From: Candidatus Anammoximicrobium sp.
Lineage (GTDB): Bacteria; Planctomycetota; Planctomycetia; Pirellulales; Pirellulaceae
Length of the DNA: 64,000 bases
Direction: 5' to 3'
Assembly: GCA_012515235.1 (NCBI GenBank)
Contig: JAAYYU010000018.1
Span: forward strand, 1 to 64,000
Below are positions 42,353 to 52,522 of this stretch, in pieces. The number at the start of each line of letters is the position of its first letter. The stretch's first letter is position 1. The position numbers and the translations under genes were made by a program. The notes beneath the pieces are model-generated. The model made no database searches and was not told where the DNA came from. It saw nothing but the letters and a program-made list of their open reading frames with translations.

Positions 42353-44593
42353 TTACGGATGCTGCGGCTCGATGGCCATCCGGAAGACGGCCAGAGAACA
42401 GGGGTGCAACGCGTATGCCGCACTTCCCGCGAATTCGTCTTTCGCCACTTCGGGCTCAAGCGTGTCGATCAGCCGCTGCCACGGCAGATCCTCTTCCGTG
42501 CTCGGCAAGGTAAAGGGGATGATGAGTTCGTGGTCGCCGTTGCACAGGATCAGGAGGGTATCGCCGCTGATCTCTTCGCCTTCTTCGTCCACGTCGATGC
42601 GATCGCCGAACAGGACGACGCCAAAACACCTGACGTGCGGCTCGTTCCATTGCTGGTCGTTCATCTCGGTGCCATCGGGATTGATCCAGGCGATGTCCAC
42701 CGCTTCGCTGCCGCCGATGGCGCGGCCGGAGAAGAACTTGCGGCAGTGGAACACGGGTTGACTGCGGAAGATCTCGATCACCTGGCGGACGAAGTCCAGG
42801 AGTTGCCGGTTCCGTTTCTGCTTGGCGGCAGCCCAATTCAGCCAGGTCGTTTCGTTGTCCTGACAGTAGGCGTTGTTGTTGCCACCTTGGGAATGGCCGA
42901 ACTCGTCACCGGCCAGCAGCATGGGGACGCCCTGCGAGAAGATCAGCGTGGCCAGGATCGACCGCTTCTTGCGATCGCGGAGGGCGAGGATTTTGCGGTT
43001 GTTGGTGGGGCCCTCGACGCCGCAGTTCCAACTGATGTTGTGGTCTGCGCCGTCCCGGTTGTCTTCCCGGTTGGCTTCGTTGTGCTTGGAATCGTAGGAG
43101 ACGAGGTCTTCGAGCGTAAAACCGTCGTGACAGGTGACGAAGTTGATGCTGGCTCGCGGCTTCCGTCCGCTCCAGGCGTACAGGTCGCTGCTGCCGCAAA
43201 ACCGCGTGGCAAACTCGGAAACCACACCGCCGTCGCCCTTCCAGAACGAGCGCACAATGTCGCGGTACTTGCCGTTCCACTCGGACCATTGCGTGGGAAA
43301 ATTGCCCACCATGTAGCCGCCTTCGCCCAGATCCCACGGTTCGGCGATCAGCTTGACCTGGGAAATGACCGGATCCTGGTGGATGATGTCGAAGAATGCG
43401 CCCAGCTTGTCCACGGCGTGCAGTTCTCGGGCCAGGGCGCTGGCCAAATCGAATCGGAACCCGTCCACGTGCATTTCCAGAATCCAGTATCTCAGGCTGT
43501 CCATGATCAGCTGCAGCACGCGCGGGTTCATGACGTTCAACGTGTTTCCGCAGCCGGTGTAGTCCATGCAGTACCGCGGATCTTCGGGAGCCGGGCGGTA
43601 ATAGGCGGCGTTGTCGATGCCGCGGAACGACAGCGTGGGCCCCAGATGATTGCCCTCGGCCGTGTGGTTGTAGACCACGTCCACAATCACCTCGATCCCG
43701 GCCGCGTGCAGGTTGCGGACCATCATCTTGAACTCGCGGACCGCGTCCAACGGCAACTCCGACGCCGCGTAAGATAAATGGGGGGCGAAAAAGGCCAGGG
43801 TGTTATAGCCCCAGTAGTTGGCCAATCCCCGGTCAACCAGGTGCCGATCTTGCAGGAAATGATGCACCGGCATCAGTTCGACGGCCGTGATGCCGAGCGA
43901 TTTCAGGTACCGGATGGCCGGCGCCGAGGCCAGACCCGCGTAGGTGCCGCGAAGATTCTCCGGAATTCTCGGATGAAGCTTCGTGAACCCGCGGACGTGC
44001 AGCTCGTAGATCACCGTCCTGTGCATGGGCGTCTTCGGCGGGCGGTCGTCACCCCAGGTAAAGGCCGGATCGATGACGGCTGCCAGCGGCGCGTACGCCG
44101 CGCTGTCCCGCTCGTCGAACGAGAGGTCTTCATCCGGGGAACCGATCGTGTAGCCGAACAGTGAATCGTCCCAATGCGTGCGCCGTGCGACCAGTTTCGC
44201 GTAGGGATCCAGCAACACCTTGTGGGGGTTGAAGCGATTTCCCTGCTGCGGTTCATACGGGCCGTGGACGCGGTAGCCGTAGAGCTGTCCGGGAGCGACA
44301 TCCGGGAGAAATACGTGCCATACCATGTCGGTTTGTTCCGGCATGAGAATCTTCTCGGCTTCCCGGTCCGCGGCGGCCGAGTCGAACAGGCACAGTTCCA
44401 CCTGGGTCGCGTGCTCCGCGTACAGGGCAAAGTTCACGCCGCGCCCGTCCCACGTGGCTCCCAACGGATACGGCTTGCCCGGCCACACGCGCCGCACGCC
44501 GGCCGGCGTTTCGGAGTTCTGACTCCGCGACCGTGCGCGGCGGAGCCGTCGCCCGAGTCCAATCAATGGCCTTGCTGGTTCCGTGTCGGTCAT
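42353..44593 (-). CDS. treX: Glycogen debranching enzyme TreX/GlgX
   Basis: A 746-residue isoamylase-type GH13 protein that cleaves alpha-1,6 branches. [20 protein letters not shown] and [16 protein letters not shown] form the N-terminal CBM48-like domain. [20 protein letters not shown] and [15 protein letters not shown] are typical. The nucleophile Asp is in [14 protein letters not shown], the acid/base Glu in [19 protein letters not shown], and the Asp in [16 protein letters not shown]. Upstream GGGAAGGGA supports the ATG at 44593. It opens branched glycogen to supply linear dextrins to TreY and MalQ. Confidence 0.93.
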   Translation of the reverse strand: MTDTEPARPLIGLGRRLRRARSRSQNSETPAGVRRVWPGKPYPLGATWDGRGVNFALYAEHATQVELCLFDSAAADREAEKILMPEQTDMVWHVFLPDVAPGQLYGYRVHGPYEPQQGNRFNPHKVLLDPYAKLVARRTHWDDSLFGYTIGSPDEDLSFDERDSAAYAPLAAVIDPAFTWGDDRPPKTPMHRTVIYELHVRGFTKLHPRIPENLRGTYAGLASAPAIRYLKSLGITAVELMPVHHFLQDRHLVDRGLANYWGYNTLAFFAPHLSYAASELPLDAVREFKMMVRNLHAAGIEVIVDVVYNHTAEGNHLGPTLSFRGIDNAAYYRPAPEDPRYCMDYTGCGNTLNVMNPRVLQLIMDSLRYWILEMHVDGFRFDLASALARELHAVDKLGAFFDIIHQDPVISQVKLIAEPWDLGEGGYMVGNFPTQWSEWNGKYRDIVRSFWKGDGGVVSEFATRFCGSSDLYAWSGRKPRASINFVTCHDGFTLEDLVSYDSKHNEANREDNRDGADHNISWNCGVEGPTNNRKILALRDRKKRSILATLIFSQGVPMLLAGDEFGHSQGGNNNAYCQDNETTWLNWAAAKQKRNRQLLDFVRQVIEIFRSQPVFHCRKFFSGRAIGGSEAVDIAWINPDGTEMNDQQWNEPHVRCFGVVLFGDRIDVDEEGEEISGDTLLILCNGDHELIIPFTLPSTEEDLPWQRLIDTLEPEVAKDEFAGSAAYALHPCSLAVFRMAIEPQHP

Positions 44594-44633
44594 CGGCGAT
44601 GGTCCCTTCCCCTGTCAATTCAAGTCAAGTGAA

Positions 44634-46508
44634 CTAGTCGGCTCTCCCAAAAGCGGCGGCGGAATACGGAGCCAGCGACAACTGCACCTCGCCGGACGAC
44701 GCCAGACGCGGCGGCAGTCCGCTGCCGGGCCCGCCCCACTGCACGTCCGCCGAATCGAGCAGCTTGTCCCACGTGCCGGACGGCAGGCGGGCCGTGGTCT
44801 CCGCCGTCTCCGCTCCGAAGTGAAACACCACGATCAGCTCCCGGTCGGCCGACCCGCTGCGGACGGCCATCGCCCGCGCCGGGGACAGGAGCGAGACCTC
44901 CAGCCGCTGGCGCGAGGGAAATGCCCACGGCGGCTCGCTCTTGCGCAACTCGATCAGCCGCTTGTAGAAATCCCGCAACACGCGATGCCGATCCACGTGC
45001 TTCAGTTCGTGGTTCAGCTTGCTGCGGTGAAACGTCTGTTCGTCTTGCGGATCGGGCGGCTCTTGCTGCCAGTGAAACCGGGCGAACTCTTCTTTTCGCC
45101 CGCGGCGCACGGCATCGACCAGCTTGGGGTCCGCGTAGCTGACGAAAAACTGAAAAGGCGCCGTCTCGCCGTACTCTTCGCCCATGAACAGCAGCGGCTG
45201 GCAGGGCGACAGGATCACCGCGGCGGCAGCCAGCTTCAACTGCTCGTGCGACAATAACTCAGTCGGCCGATCGCCCAGCAGACGGTTGCCGATCTGGTCG
45301 TGATTCTGCGAGCAGACGACCAACCTGACGGGATCCAGGTGCCGCGCGGAATTGCCGTGCCGGCGGCCACGGTACTCGGACCAGCGGCCGTCCTGCACGA
45401 AGCCGTCGCGGTAGGCCTTCACCAGATCGTCCAAGCCGCGGTAGTCGGCGTAGTAACCGCCACGCTCGCCCAGCAACTCTGTGCGAAGCGCATGATGCAG
45501 GTCGTCACACCACTGGGCGTCGATGCCGTACCCGCCTGTCTCTTTCGGGGCGAGCAACCGCGAGTCGTTCAGGCTGCTTTCGGCGATCGTGTACACGCGG
45601 CGGTTCAGCCGCTCACCCTCCAGCCGCACCGCGTCGGCCAACTCCTCCAGGAACGGCAGGGCCGAGCGATCGCAGATGGCGTGTACCGCATCCAACCGCA
45701 GGGCGTCGAGATGGTAGTCGGAGATCCAGGCGAGGGCATTCTCGATGAAGAACCGCCGCACTTCGTCGCTGCCCGGACCGTCGAAGTTGACGGCCCGGCC
45801 CCAAGGCGTCTGATAGCGATCCGTGAAGTACCCGGCAAACTCGGACAAGTAGTTCCCCTCCGGACCGACGTGGTTGTAGACGACGTCCAGAACCACCGCC
45901 AGCCCGCGGCGGTGCGCCGAGTTGACGAACCGCCGCAAACCGTCCGGCCCGCCGTACGTGTTCTGGACCGCGAACGGATGGACCCCGTCGTATCCCCAAT
46001 TCCGCTCGCCGGAAAACTGGGCGACCGGCATCAGTTCAATCGCCGTGACGCCCAGGTCCCGCAGGTCGTCCAAATGGGCGGCCGCGGCGTCGAACGTGCC
46101 CTCGGCGGTAAAGGTCCCCACGTGCATCTCGTACGTCACGTACTGGTGCAGCGGAATGCCGTGCCAAGCCTCGTCGGACCAGGCGAACTGCGGAGCGACC
46201 ACCGCCGAAGCTTGATGGATGCCGTCCGGCTGGTATCGCGAAGCCGGATCGGGCCGGTCGCGGTGGCCGTCCAGGCAATAGACGTAGCGGGTCCCCGCCG
46301 CGATGCCTGAGGCAGCCACCTCGAAATAGCCCCGCTCGCGCGGTCGCATGGGCAGCAGACGCTCGTCGGGCGTCAGCAGTTTCAGGTCGACGCGCTCGGC
46401 CAGGGGAGCCCACACAAGGAACCGGCATTCGCCGTCGCCCAGGCAGGTGGCGCCTAGCGTGGGCGGATGCGTTGGATGTCTCGGCAGCGGTGATTCATGC
46501 GTTCCCAT
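44634..46508 (-). CDS. treZ: Maltooligosyltrehalose trehalohydrolase TreZ
   Basis: A 624-residue GH13 enzyme that releases trehalose from maltooligosyltrehalose. The ATG at 46508 follows GGAG; upstream in-frame residues are low-quality sequence. GECRFLVWAPLAERVDLKLL is the CBM48-like N-domain. YEMHVGTFTAEGTFDAA, MPVAQFSGERNWGYDGVHPF and NTYGGPDGLRRFV are TreZ signatures. Catalytic residues are in DALRLDAVHAI, YTIAESSLND and SQNHDQIGNRLLG. LLFMGEEYGETAPFQFF is the family block near the barrel end. It lies between the treS-mak fusion and treX. Confidence 0.93.
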   Translation of the reverse strand: MGTHESPLPRHPTHPPTLGATCLGDGECRFLVWAPLAERVDLKLLTPDERLLPMRPRERGYFEVAASGIAAGTRYVYCLDGHRDRPDPASRYQPDGIHQASAVVAPQFAWSDEAWHGIPLHQYVTYEMHVGTFTAEGTFDAAAAHLDDLRDLGVTAIELMPVAQFSGERNWGYDGVHPFAVQNTYGGPDGLRRFVNSAHRRGLAVVLDVVYNHVGPEGNYLSEFAGYFTDRYQTPWGRAVNFDGPGSDEVRRFFIENALAWISDYHLDALRLDAVHAICDRSALPFLEELADAVRLEGERLNRRVYTIAESSLNDSRLLAPKETGGYGIDAQWCDDLHHALRTELLGERGGYYADYRGLDDLVKAYRDGFVQDGRWSEYRGRRHGNSARHLDPVRLVVCSQNHDQIGNRLLGDRPTELLSHEQLKLAAAAVILSPCQPLLFMGEEYGETAPFQFFVSYADPKLVDAVRRGRKEEFARFHWQQEPPDPQDEQTFHRSKLNHELKHVDRHRVLRDFYKRLIELRKSEPPWAFPSRQRLEVSLLSPARAMAVRSGSADRELIVVFHFGAETAETTARLPSGTWDKLLDSADVQWGGPGSGLPPRLASSGEVQLSLAPYSAAAFGRAD

Positions 46509-46604
46509 ACACGTCTCCGTCTTTCCGTTCCGGCGGTCGCGTCTGACCGGTCCTCTCCGGCTTGACCGTCTCGGCCCTTGCTGTTTCGGTCCCGACACCG
46601 CCCG

Positions 46605-49600
46605 TCAGGAAGCCGCCTCGTCCAGCAGTTGCAAAATGCCTGCCAGCGGAATGCAGACCCATTCGGGACGGTTGTTCAACTCGTAGCCCAATTCGTACAC
46701 GGCTTTCTCCAGTAGGTGAGCGTTCAGCAACGTCTCCAGGTCTTCGCGGCTCTCCGGCAAGAAGTTGCCGCGCGACGCCTCGGCCAAATAGGCTTTGAGG
46801 TAACAGGCCGAACTCCATGCCGACCACACGTTCAACCAGCGCGCGCGGTCGTCGCCGCCGGCCTCGGCCGAGTTGGGTTCCAGTTGCGGACGGCGGACCG
46901 CCGCGTGCGCTGCGTAATGGAACGAGCGAATCATGCTGGCAACGTCCCGCAAGGGGGAAGCCTTGATGCGGCGTTCGCCGATCGGGCGGTCCGGCTCACC
47001 CTCAAAATCGATGATGACGAAATCCCTGCCGGTGAACAAGACTTGGCCAAGGTGAAAATCGCCGTGGCAGCGGGTCCGCAGCGCGGAGATCCGGCGTTCG
47101 GCCACTTCGCGGTAACGGTCGAGCAGGGTTTCTTCCTGCTCCAGCAAGCGTCTGGCGACCGCGGCAACCGAATCCGGAAGATGCGCGAGCCGGCTCCTTA
47201 ACAACTCCAGCGTCCGACGGGCCTGGGCGCGCAGCGACTGGTACAAGCTGCGCTGGTACAGCTTCGTGAACGGTTCGGGCGCAAAGCTTTCGTCCTCGCC
47301 GGCGGCCAGTGCCAGGTGCAGGGCGGCGGTGCGCCGGCCCAGCAAGTCGGCGGACGACAGGTAGGGTCCGATCATCTCCTGCGCCGGAACTGTCGGAACT
47401 CGCTCCGCCAACTCCAGCAACGACGCCGACGGCAGGGCGGCGCCCGGCGGAGGGCCCGGCAACTCCGATTCGATCCGCTCCAGGTATCGGCCGAGTTCAT
47501 CCAGCGTGTAGACCCAGGCGTCGCCCATGTTGGCCACGTATTCGTGCAGCACGGCCAGCGTGTATCGCGGACCGTCGGCGGTGCGGTATTCCAACGCCCC
47601 GGCGACCTGCGGCACGCACGTCAGATCCGTCTTTTCGGTCAGGTACCGGCCCACTTCCAGATCCGGGTTCTCGCCCTCGCCGATCCGCCGGAACAGTTTC
47701 AGGATCAACCGCCCGCCCAACACCGCCGAAGTATTGCTTTGCTCGCCGCCATGCACGGACGTCTCCAGCGGGACTTCGTTGCCAAACTGCCAGAAGGCTT
47801 GCGTCTGGAACGGTTCGACTTCACCCTGCCGGCCCGGAATCAGCCGGTTGCGGCCGATGGCGTCGTACAGCAACACCCAGAATTCGCTCTCCTGCGTCGT
47901 GTCGCACAGGGTCGCCTTCGCCCCGTCGTCCGAGCGGGTGACCGAGATCATGCCGGCCCCCGGACGGTCGCCCAGGATGTCAGACTCCTGGTCCCCTTGC
48001 GCGAATACCACCGGCAGCACGTACGTTTCCGGCTCGCCTTGGACGTAGAAGACGCGGACGATCAGCAACCGCGTCGCCGGCAGTCCGTCGGCTTGCGGCC
48101 GGCCGTGGCGTTTGATTTCGCCGGTGACCTCCGGGACGTCGCGGACCGTGAGCACGTCCAGCAGTTTCACCCGCTGGATCGGCCGAGCCTTGCCCGCAAA
48201 CCAGCGTTGCCGTTTCAGGTACGTTGGCAGCGCCGCTTCCAGGCAGCCGAGCGGCTGGCCTTCGAACAGCGTGTCCCAGCGATCGCCGACGTTGCACGCC
48301 GGCAGTTGTCCGGACAACGGCTCCGCTTCGTCACTGGCCCATTCCAGCCGGAACCAGTAGAACGCGTACGGGCCGAGCGTCAGGAAGTAGGGCCACTGGC
48401 CGATTGGCGGGAAACGCGTCAGGCCAAAGACTTCGACCGGCGTTTGGCCGCGGAACCGCGACAAGTCCAACTCGGCGCATTGCGAGTACCGCGACAGGTT
48501 GGCCACGACCAACAGCGTTTCTTTCCCGTATTGCCGCAGGTAGGCCAAGACCTTGGGATTCTCCGGCGTCAGAAACTCGATCTCGCCCCGCCCGAACGCC
48601 GCGTGCTGCTTCCGCAGGCCGATAATCCGCCGCGTCCACCAAAGCATCGAATGCGGGCGGCCCTGCTCGACTTCGACGTTGCGGGAGGCGTAGTGGAACG
48701 GCGCATCGATGATCACGGGCAAAAACAAACGCTGGGGGTTGGCCCGCGAAAACCCCGCGTTGCGGTCGTCGTTCCACTGCATCGGCGTCCGCACTCCGTC
48801 GCGGTCGCCCAGATAGATATTGTCCCCCATCCGGATCTCGTCGCCATAGTAAACGATCGGCGTGCCGGGCAGCGAGAGCAGCAGGCCGTTCAGCAGTTCC
48901 ATCTTGCGGCGGTTGTCGCGCAACAGCGGGGCCAGGCGGCGGCGGATCCCGAGATTGACGCGGGCCCGCGGGTCCTCGGCATAAGCCCGGTACATGTAAT
49001 CCCGCTCTTCGTCGGTGACCATCTCCAGCGTCAACTCGTCGTGGTTCCGCAGGAAGATCGCCCATTGACAAGAGGCCGGGATGGCCGGCGTCTGTTCCAG
49101 GACGTCGATGATGGGAAAACGGTCTTCCCGTTCGACGGCCATGAACAGCCGAGGCATCAGCGGGAAGTGAAAATTCATGTGGCATTCGTCGCCGTCGCCA
49201 AAGTAGGCCGCGGCGTCTTCCGGCCACTGGTTCGCTTCGGCCAACAGCATCTTGTCGGCGTATTTCTCCTCCACGTGACGGCGGGTCTTGCGGAGAAAAG
49301 CGTGGGTCTCCGGCAGATTCTCACAATTCGTCCCTTCTCGTTCGTACAGATACGGCACCGCGTCCAAACGCACCCCATCCACGCCCATGTCCAGCCAGAA
49401 GTCGATCGCCTGAAACATCGCCTCGTGGACTTCCGGATTGTCGAAATTCAGGTCCGGCTGGTGGTGGTAAAACCGGTGCCAGAAAAACGCCTGGGCCGCG
49501 GGGTCCCACGTCCAGTTCGACGTCTCGAAGTCCTGAAAAATGATGCGGGCTTCCCGGTACCGTTCGTTCGTGTCGCTCCACACGTAGAAGTCGCGCCACT

Positions 49601-50018
49601 TGTCGCCGGGCCTGGCCCGCCGCGACTTCTGAAACCACTCGTGCTGGTCCGACGTGTGGTTCATGACCATCTCCGTGATCACCCGCAAATCGCGGCGGTG
49701 CGCCTCGCGGAGAAAGGTCTCGAAATCGCGGAGGTTGCCGTAGGCCGGATGGATGCGCGTGTAATCCGCGATGTCGTAGCCGTCGTCCCGCAATGGCGAC
49801 AGAAAGAAAGGCAGCAGCCAGATGGCCGTCACGCCCAGATCCTGGATATAGCCCAGTTTCTCCGTCAGTCCGCGGAAGTCGCCGATCCCGTCGCCTGTCG
49901 AGTCAAAAAACGAACGCACGTGCAGCTGATAAATGACTGCGTCTTTGAACCACGTGGGATCGCGTTCCGCGAGCGGCTTGACGATCGCGACCTCTTTTTC
50001 CAACGTCCTGATGGCCAC
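46605..50018 (-). CDS. treS: Trehalose synthase fused to maltokinase (TreS-Mak/Pep2)
   Basis: A 1137-residue two-domain protein. Residues about 18-570 are TreS (GH13), interconverting trehalose and maltose. AVIYQLHVRSFFDSTGDGIG, RVITEMVMNHTSDQHEWFQ, DGVRLDAVPYLYEREGTNCE, LLAEANQWPED and RNHDELTLEMVTDEERDYM are diagnostic. Residues about 590-1137 are maltokinase, making maltose-1-phosphate: LPTYLKRQRWFAGKARPI, SNTSAVLGGRLILKLFRR, and the catalytic loop RCHGDFHLGQVLF with FVIIDFEGEP. The fusion is known in many bacteria and feeds GlgE-type glucan synthesis; no glgE is in this window. GTG start at 50018. It is the first enzyme gene of the series. Confidence 0.94.
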   Translation of the reverse strand: MAIRTLEKEVAIVKPLAERDPTWFKDAVIYQLHVRSFFDSTGDGIGDFRGLTEKLGYIQDLGVTAIWLLPFFLSPLRDDGYDIADYTRIHPAYGNLRDFETFLREAHRRDLRVITEMVMNHTSDQHEWFQKSRRARPGDKWRDFYVWSDTNERYREARIIFQDFETSNWTWDPAAQAFFWHRFYHHQPDLNFDNPEVHEAMFQAIDFWLDMGVDGVRLDAVPYLYEREGTNCENLPETHAFLRKTRRHVEEKYADKMLLAEANQWPEDAAAYFGDGDECHMNFHFPLMPRLFMAVEREDRFPIIDVLEQTPAIPASCQWAIFLRNHDELTLEMVTDEERDYMYRAYAEDPRARVNLGIRRRLAPLLRDNRRKMELLNGLLLSLPGTPIVYYGDEIRMGDNIYLGDRDGVRTPMQWNDDRNAGFSRANPQRLFLPVIIDAPFHYASRNVEVEQGRPHSMLWWTRRIIGLRKQHAAFGRGEIEFLTPENPKVLAYLRQYGKETLLVVANLSRYSQCAELDLSRFRGQTPVEVFGLTRFPPIGQWPYFLTLGPYAFYWFRLEWASDEAEPLSGQLPACNVGDRWDTLFEGQPLGCLEAALPTYLKRQRWFAGKARPIQRVKLLDVLTVRDVPEVTGEIKRHGRPQADGLPATRLLIVRVFYVQGEPETYVLPVVFAQGDQESDILGDRPGAGMISVTRSDDGAKATLCDTTQESEFWVLLYDAIGRNRLIPGRQGEVEPFQTQAFWQFGNEVPLETSVHGGEQSNTSAVLGGRLILKLFRRIGEGENPDLEVGRYLTEKTDLTCVPQVAGALEYRTADGPRYTLAVLHEYVANMGDAWVYTLDELGRYLERIESELPGPPPGAALPSASLLELAERVPTVPAQEMIGPYLSSADLLGRRTAALHLALAAGEDESFAPEPFTKLYQRSLYQSLRAQARRTLELLRSRLAHLPDSVAAVARRLLEQEETLLDRYREVAERRISALRTRCHGDFHLGQVLFTGRDFVIIDFEGEPDRPIGERRIKASPLRDVASMIRSFHYAAHAAVRRPQLEPNSAEAGGDDRARWLNVWSAWSSACYLKAYLAEASRGNFLPESREDLETLLNAHLLEKAVYELGYELNNRPEWVCIPLAGILQLLDEAAS

Positions 50019-50319
50019 ACCTTAACCCTTTCTTTCGAGCGACCCCGCGCCGCGTGGGCGCGGGACGCCCCGACCGTTCTCGTGACAAAGGCAACCGTCC
50101 GCCCGCCGTGGTTCTGGAAGTCGTGCGCCGACGCTGCCGACGGATTCCGTGCGGCGCGGCTTTCCGCCGCCCCGCCGCAACTTCCCGGCGCCCCGCTCCC
50201 AACCACCGCGACGCTCACGGCCTGTTGAAAAAAGCTGGCGCCGAGCTGCATGCGAAAAACTAAAGGAAAAACGGCCACCGAGAGGTGCGCGTCCCCTGGT
50301 CCCCTCTTTCAACAGGCTG
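50019..50319. other. Gene-free spacer between the treS-mak fusion and marR
   Basis: About 300 bp without a gene. Most of its left half is GC-rich sequence without recognisable signals, and the right third is repeat R2 copy 2 (50220-50317). If marR and treS-mak are cotranscribed, the repeat would lie inside the message as a long hairpin. Confidence 0.5.
50220..50317. repeat. Palindromic repeat R2, copy 2
   Basis: Perfect 11-bp terminal inverted repeats GCCTGTTGAAA (50220-50230) and TTTCAACAGGC (50307-50317). The interior (CTGGCGCCGAGCTGCATGCG, GGAAAAACGG, ACCGAGAGGTG) aligns with the reverse complement of copy 1 at 13103-13207. It ends three bases before the marR stop codon and lies upstream of treS-mak. 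Confidence 0.8.
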
Positions 50320-50763
50320 CTACCCGACGACGTGAAACGCGGAATCCTCCATCATTTTCGCCACCCGTTGCAGAACGTCACAGATCTGACGCTGTTCCGC
50401 TTCCGGCAGTCGCCGCAGACCGTCGCAAAAAACGTGAGGAAACAAAGGCCGATCGCTTTCCAGCAACCGCCGCCCCGCCTCCGTAATCGTGATCATCACT
50501 TGCCGCCGATCATCCCTGCTCTGCCCTCGCGCCACCCACCCTTGCCGTTCCAGGCGATCCACCACGCCGGTTACCGTGGGTGCGCCCAGATAAGTGTTCT
50601 TGGCCAGCGTGCCGATCGGCGCTTGTCCGTGACGAGCCAACTCTTTCAACACGCTCAGTTGTGGGCCCGTCAGATTGTGGTCGCGCAACAGGGCGCGCGA
50701 ATGTACGTCCAGGGAATGCGCAATGCGTCGTAGGGACTCGAACACCAACCGTTCCACGTCCAT
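50320..50763 (-). CDS. MarR-family transcriptional regulator
   Basis: A 147-residue winged-helix protein. LRRIAHSLDVHSRALLRDHN and LTGPQLSVLKELARHGQAPI lead into the HTH LAKNTYLGAPTVTGVVDRLE. The wing is RQGWVARGQSRDDRRQVMIT, with the conserved D-x-R residues, then ITEAGRRLLESDRPLF. The start at 50763 (MDVERLV) fits MarR lengths; a TTG at 50814 is also in frame. It sits between the trehalose genes and the divergent glgC. An inverted repeat in the glgC promoter is a natural operator, so it may sense a sugar or other ligand and control the storage-sugar genes. The ligand is unknown. Confidence 0.85.
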   Translation of the reverse strand: MDVERLVFESLRRIAHSLDVHSRALLRDHNLTGPQLSVLKELARHGQAPIGTLAKNTYLGAPTVTGVVDRLERQGWVARGQSRDDRRQVMITITEAGRRLLESDRPLFPHVFCDGLRRLPEAEQRQICDVLQRVAKMMEDSAFHVVG

Positions 50764-50826
50764 ATTGCTACTTTCAGGTATGCGTTCGCCTGCCAAGACG
50801 CGCTCAAGTGCCAAAGCACGCCGCCA

Positions 50827-50877
50827 ATTCTAACCTGCAAAATATCTGCTTGCAACAGGAAATATTGTTGTTAGAAT
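50827..50877. promoter_or_regulatory. Divergent marR/glgC promoters sharing one -35 box
   Basis: TTGCAA at 50850-50855 is self-complementary. On the plus strand it is followed after 16 bases by TAGAAT (50872-50877), 143 bases before the glgC ATG. On the minus strand the same TTGCAA is followed after 17 bases by TAGAAT (plus-strand ATTCTA, 50827-50832), 63 bases before the marR ATG. Two sigma-70-type promoters thus diverge from one -35 element and could not both hold polymerase at once. Confidence 0.5.
50853..50870. promoter_or_regulatory. Candidate MarR operator
   Basis: CAACA, eight bases, TGTTG (50853-50870) is an inverted repeat within an 18-bp span, a size typical of MarR sites. It fills the spacer between the -35 and -10 boxes of the glgC promoter and overlaps the shared TTGCAA, so bound protein would block both promoters. 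Confidence 0.4.
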
Positions 50878-51020
50878 AATTCCACTTCGATGCAAACGCA
50901 GTGTTAGCGGGCTGGTTCGGAGGCCGAAACGGTCTGGCTGAAACCGATGTTGGGTTTCGAGCGTCTTAAGCCGTGGCCTGCCAAGGCTGCCTTGCGGGCA
51001 CCAACAGAACGGAGTCCGTC

Positions 51021-52277
51021 ATGAACGACGTATTGACCTTGATCTTGGCTGGCGGGCGGGGGACGCGTTTGGAGCCGCTGACCATCGATCGCAGCAAGCC
51101 AGCCGTGCCGTTTGGAGGCATGTATCGGATTATCGATTTTACGCTGTCCAATTGCATCAACAGCGGCTTGCGGCGGGTCCTCCTGCTCACGCAGTACAAG
51201 GCTGCCAGCCTGGACCGCCACATCGACGCCGGCTGGAAGTTTCTGTACCGCGAGTTGAACGAGTTTATCGACGTCGTTCCGCCTCAGCAGCGTGTCGGCG
51301 ACAATTGGTACCGCGCCACGGCAGACGCGGTCTATCAGAACATCTACACGCTGGAGCGATACAATCCGGAGTACGTGCTGATCCTGTCGGGGGATCAGGT
51401 CTACAAGATGGACTACCGTCCGTTGCTTGCTCAGCACATGGCGTCGGGGGCGTTTGCGACGCTGGCCTGCGTGCCGATGGAGTTGGAGCATAGCCGCGAG
51501 TTTGGGGTTGTCGAAGTGGATGATGCTTGGCGCGTGCGGAAGTTCATCGAGAAACCGGCCCATGCCGCGCCGATGCCCGACGATCCACAACGGTTTCTCG
51601 CTTCGATGGGCGTGTACGTCTTCAAGGCCCACGAACTGTACAATTTGCTGTGTGATGATGCCAACCTGACGGACAGCACGCACGACTTTGGGACAGACGT
51701 TCTGCCGGCAATCATTGACACGCATCGGGTCCAGGCGTATCCCTTCCGCGATCCGGCTACGGGGGCCAGGCAGTATTGGCGCGACGTGGGGACGATCGAC
51801 GCCTACTATGAAGCCAACATGGACCTCGTGGCCGTGAAGCCCGAACTCAATCTCTACGATCAGGACTGGCCGATCCGCACGTACGTGCCGCCTTATCCTC
51901 CGGCGAAAACGGTGTTCGCCACGACGAAAGGGCCGGAGCGGCGGGTGGGCGAGTTGATGGAAAGCGTTGTCGGCAGCGGTTCGATCATCTCCGGAGGCCG
52001 CGTCAAGCATTCGCTGCTGTCTTGCGATGTGCGGGTGAACAGTTGGGCGGAAGTCGAGGATTCCATTCTTCTCGAAGGCGTCGAGATCGGCCGCCATGCC
52101 AAAGTCCGGCGGGCCATCATCGACAAACACGTGCGGATTCCCGCCCACGTACGCGTCGGCTGGGACCGCGACGAGGACCTCCTGCACGGGTGCACGATCT
52201 CGGATTCCGGGATCGTCGTCGTTCCCAAACAGTTTGAGCTGAAACTCGAGAAAATCGAGATCCGCGCGCCGACCTGA
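51021..52277 (+). CDS. glgC: Glucose-1-phosphate adenylyltransferase (ADP-glucose pyrophosphorylase)
   Basis: A 418-residue enzyme making ADP-glucose from ATP and glucose-1-phosphate, the committed step of bacterial glycogen synthesis. [20 protein letters not shown] is the nucleotide loop. [71 protein letters not shown] and [20 protein letters not shown] are the classic blocks. The C-terminal left-handed beta-helix begins near residue 310 ([17 protein letters not shown]). GGAG eight bases upstream supports the ATG. It is divergent from marR and the trehalose genes, with R1 copy 3 starting 28 bases after its stop. Confidence 0.96.
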   Translation: MNDVLTLILAGGRGTRLEPLTIDRSKPAVPFGGMYRIIDFTLSNCINSGLRRVLLLTQYKAASLDRHIDAGWKFLYRELNEFIDVVPPQQRVGDNWYRATADAVYQNIYTLERYNPEYVLILSGDQVYKMDYRPLLAQHMASGAFATLACVPMELEHSREFGVVEVDDAWRVRKFIEKPAHAAPMPDDPQRFLASMGVYVFKAHELYNLLCDDANLTDSTHDFGTDVLPAIIDTHRVQAYPFRDPATGARQYWRDVGTIDAYYEANMDLVAVKPELNLYDQDWPIRTYVPPYPPAKTVFATTKGPERRVGELMESVVGSGSIISGGRVKHSLLSCDVRVNSWAEVEDSILLEGVEIGRHAKVRRAIIDKHVRIPAHVRVGWDRDEDLLHGCTISDSGIVVVPKQFELKLEKIEIRAPT

Positions 52278-52304
52278 AAACGCAAAGCCTTCCATGCTGG
52301 CAGC

Positions 52305-52522
52305 AACGCCAAACGGGATTTCGGCACCTTTCCGCGTCGTTGATGAAGTCACGGTTTCGGTGCTGGGGTCTGGCTTACAGAATTCAATTTTGGCCGAGTT
52401 TGTTGCCAGCCACGTCGTATGACTCTGCTCGGCCAAAATTGAATTCTGTAAGCCTGACCCCATTTCGCGCGACCGTGCCATCCTGGACAGCGACTTTCCG
52501 TGGCTGTTTCCCGTTTGGTGCT
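52305..52522. repeat. Palindromic repeat R1, copy 3 (full 218-bp form, inverted)
   Basis: Same length and structure as copy 2 (7743-7960) but in the opposite orientation. The core 52365-52461 has 34-bp inverted repeats (52365-52398 with 52428-52461) with one mismatch, GGGGTCTGG against CCTGACCCC. The outer ends are AACGCCAAACGGG (52305-52317) and CCCGTTTGGTGCT (52510-52522). It begins 28 bases after the glgC stop. Confidence 0.85.

Noticed and set aside
47316-50228. 970-codon plus-strand frame opposite treS-mak
   Set aside because: Antisense shadow of a well-supported two-domain enzyme gene.
50904-52481. 525-codon minus-strand frame over glgC
   Set aside because: Begins in R1 copy 3 and then runs antisense to glgC.
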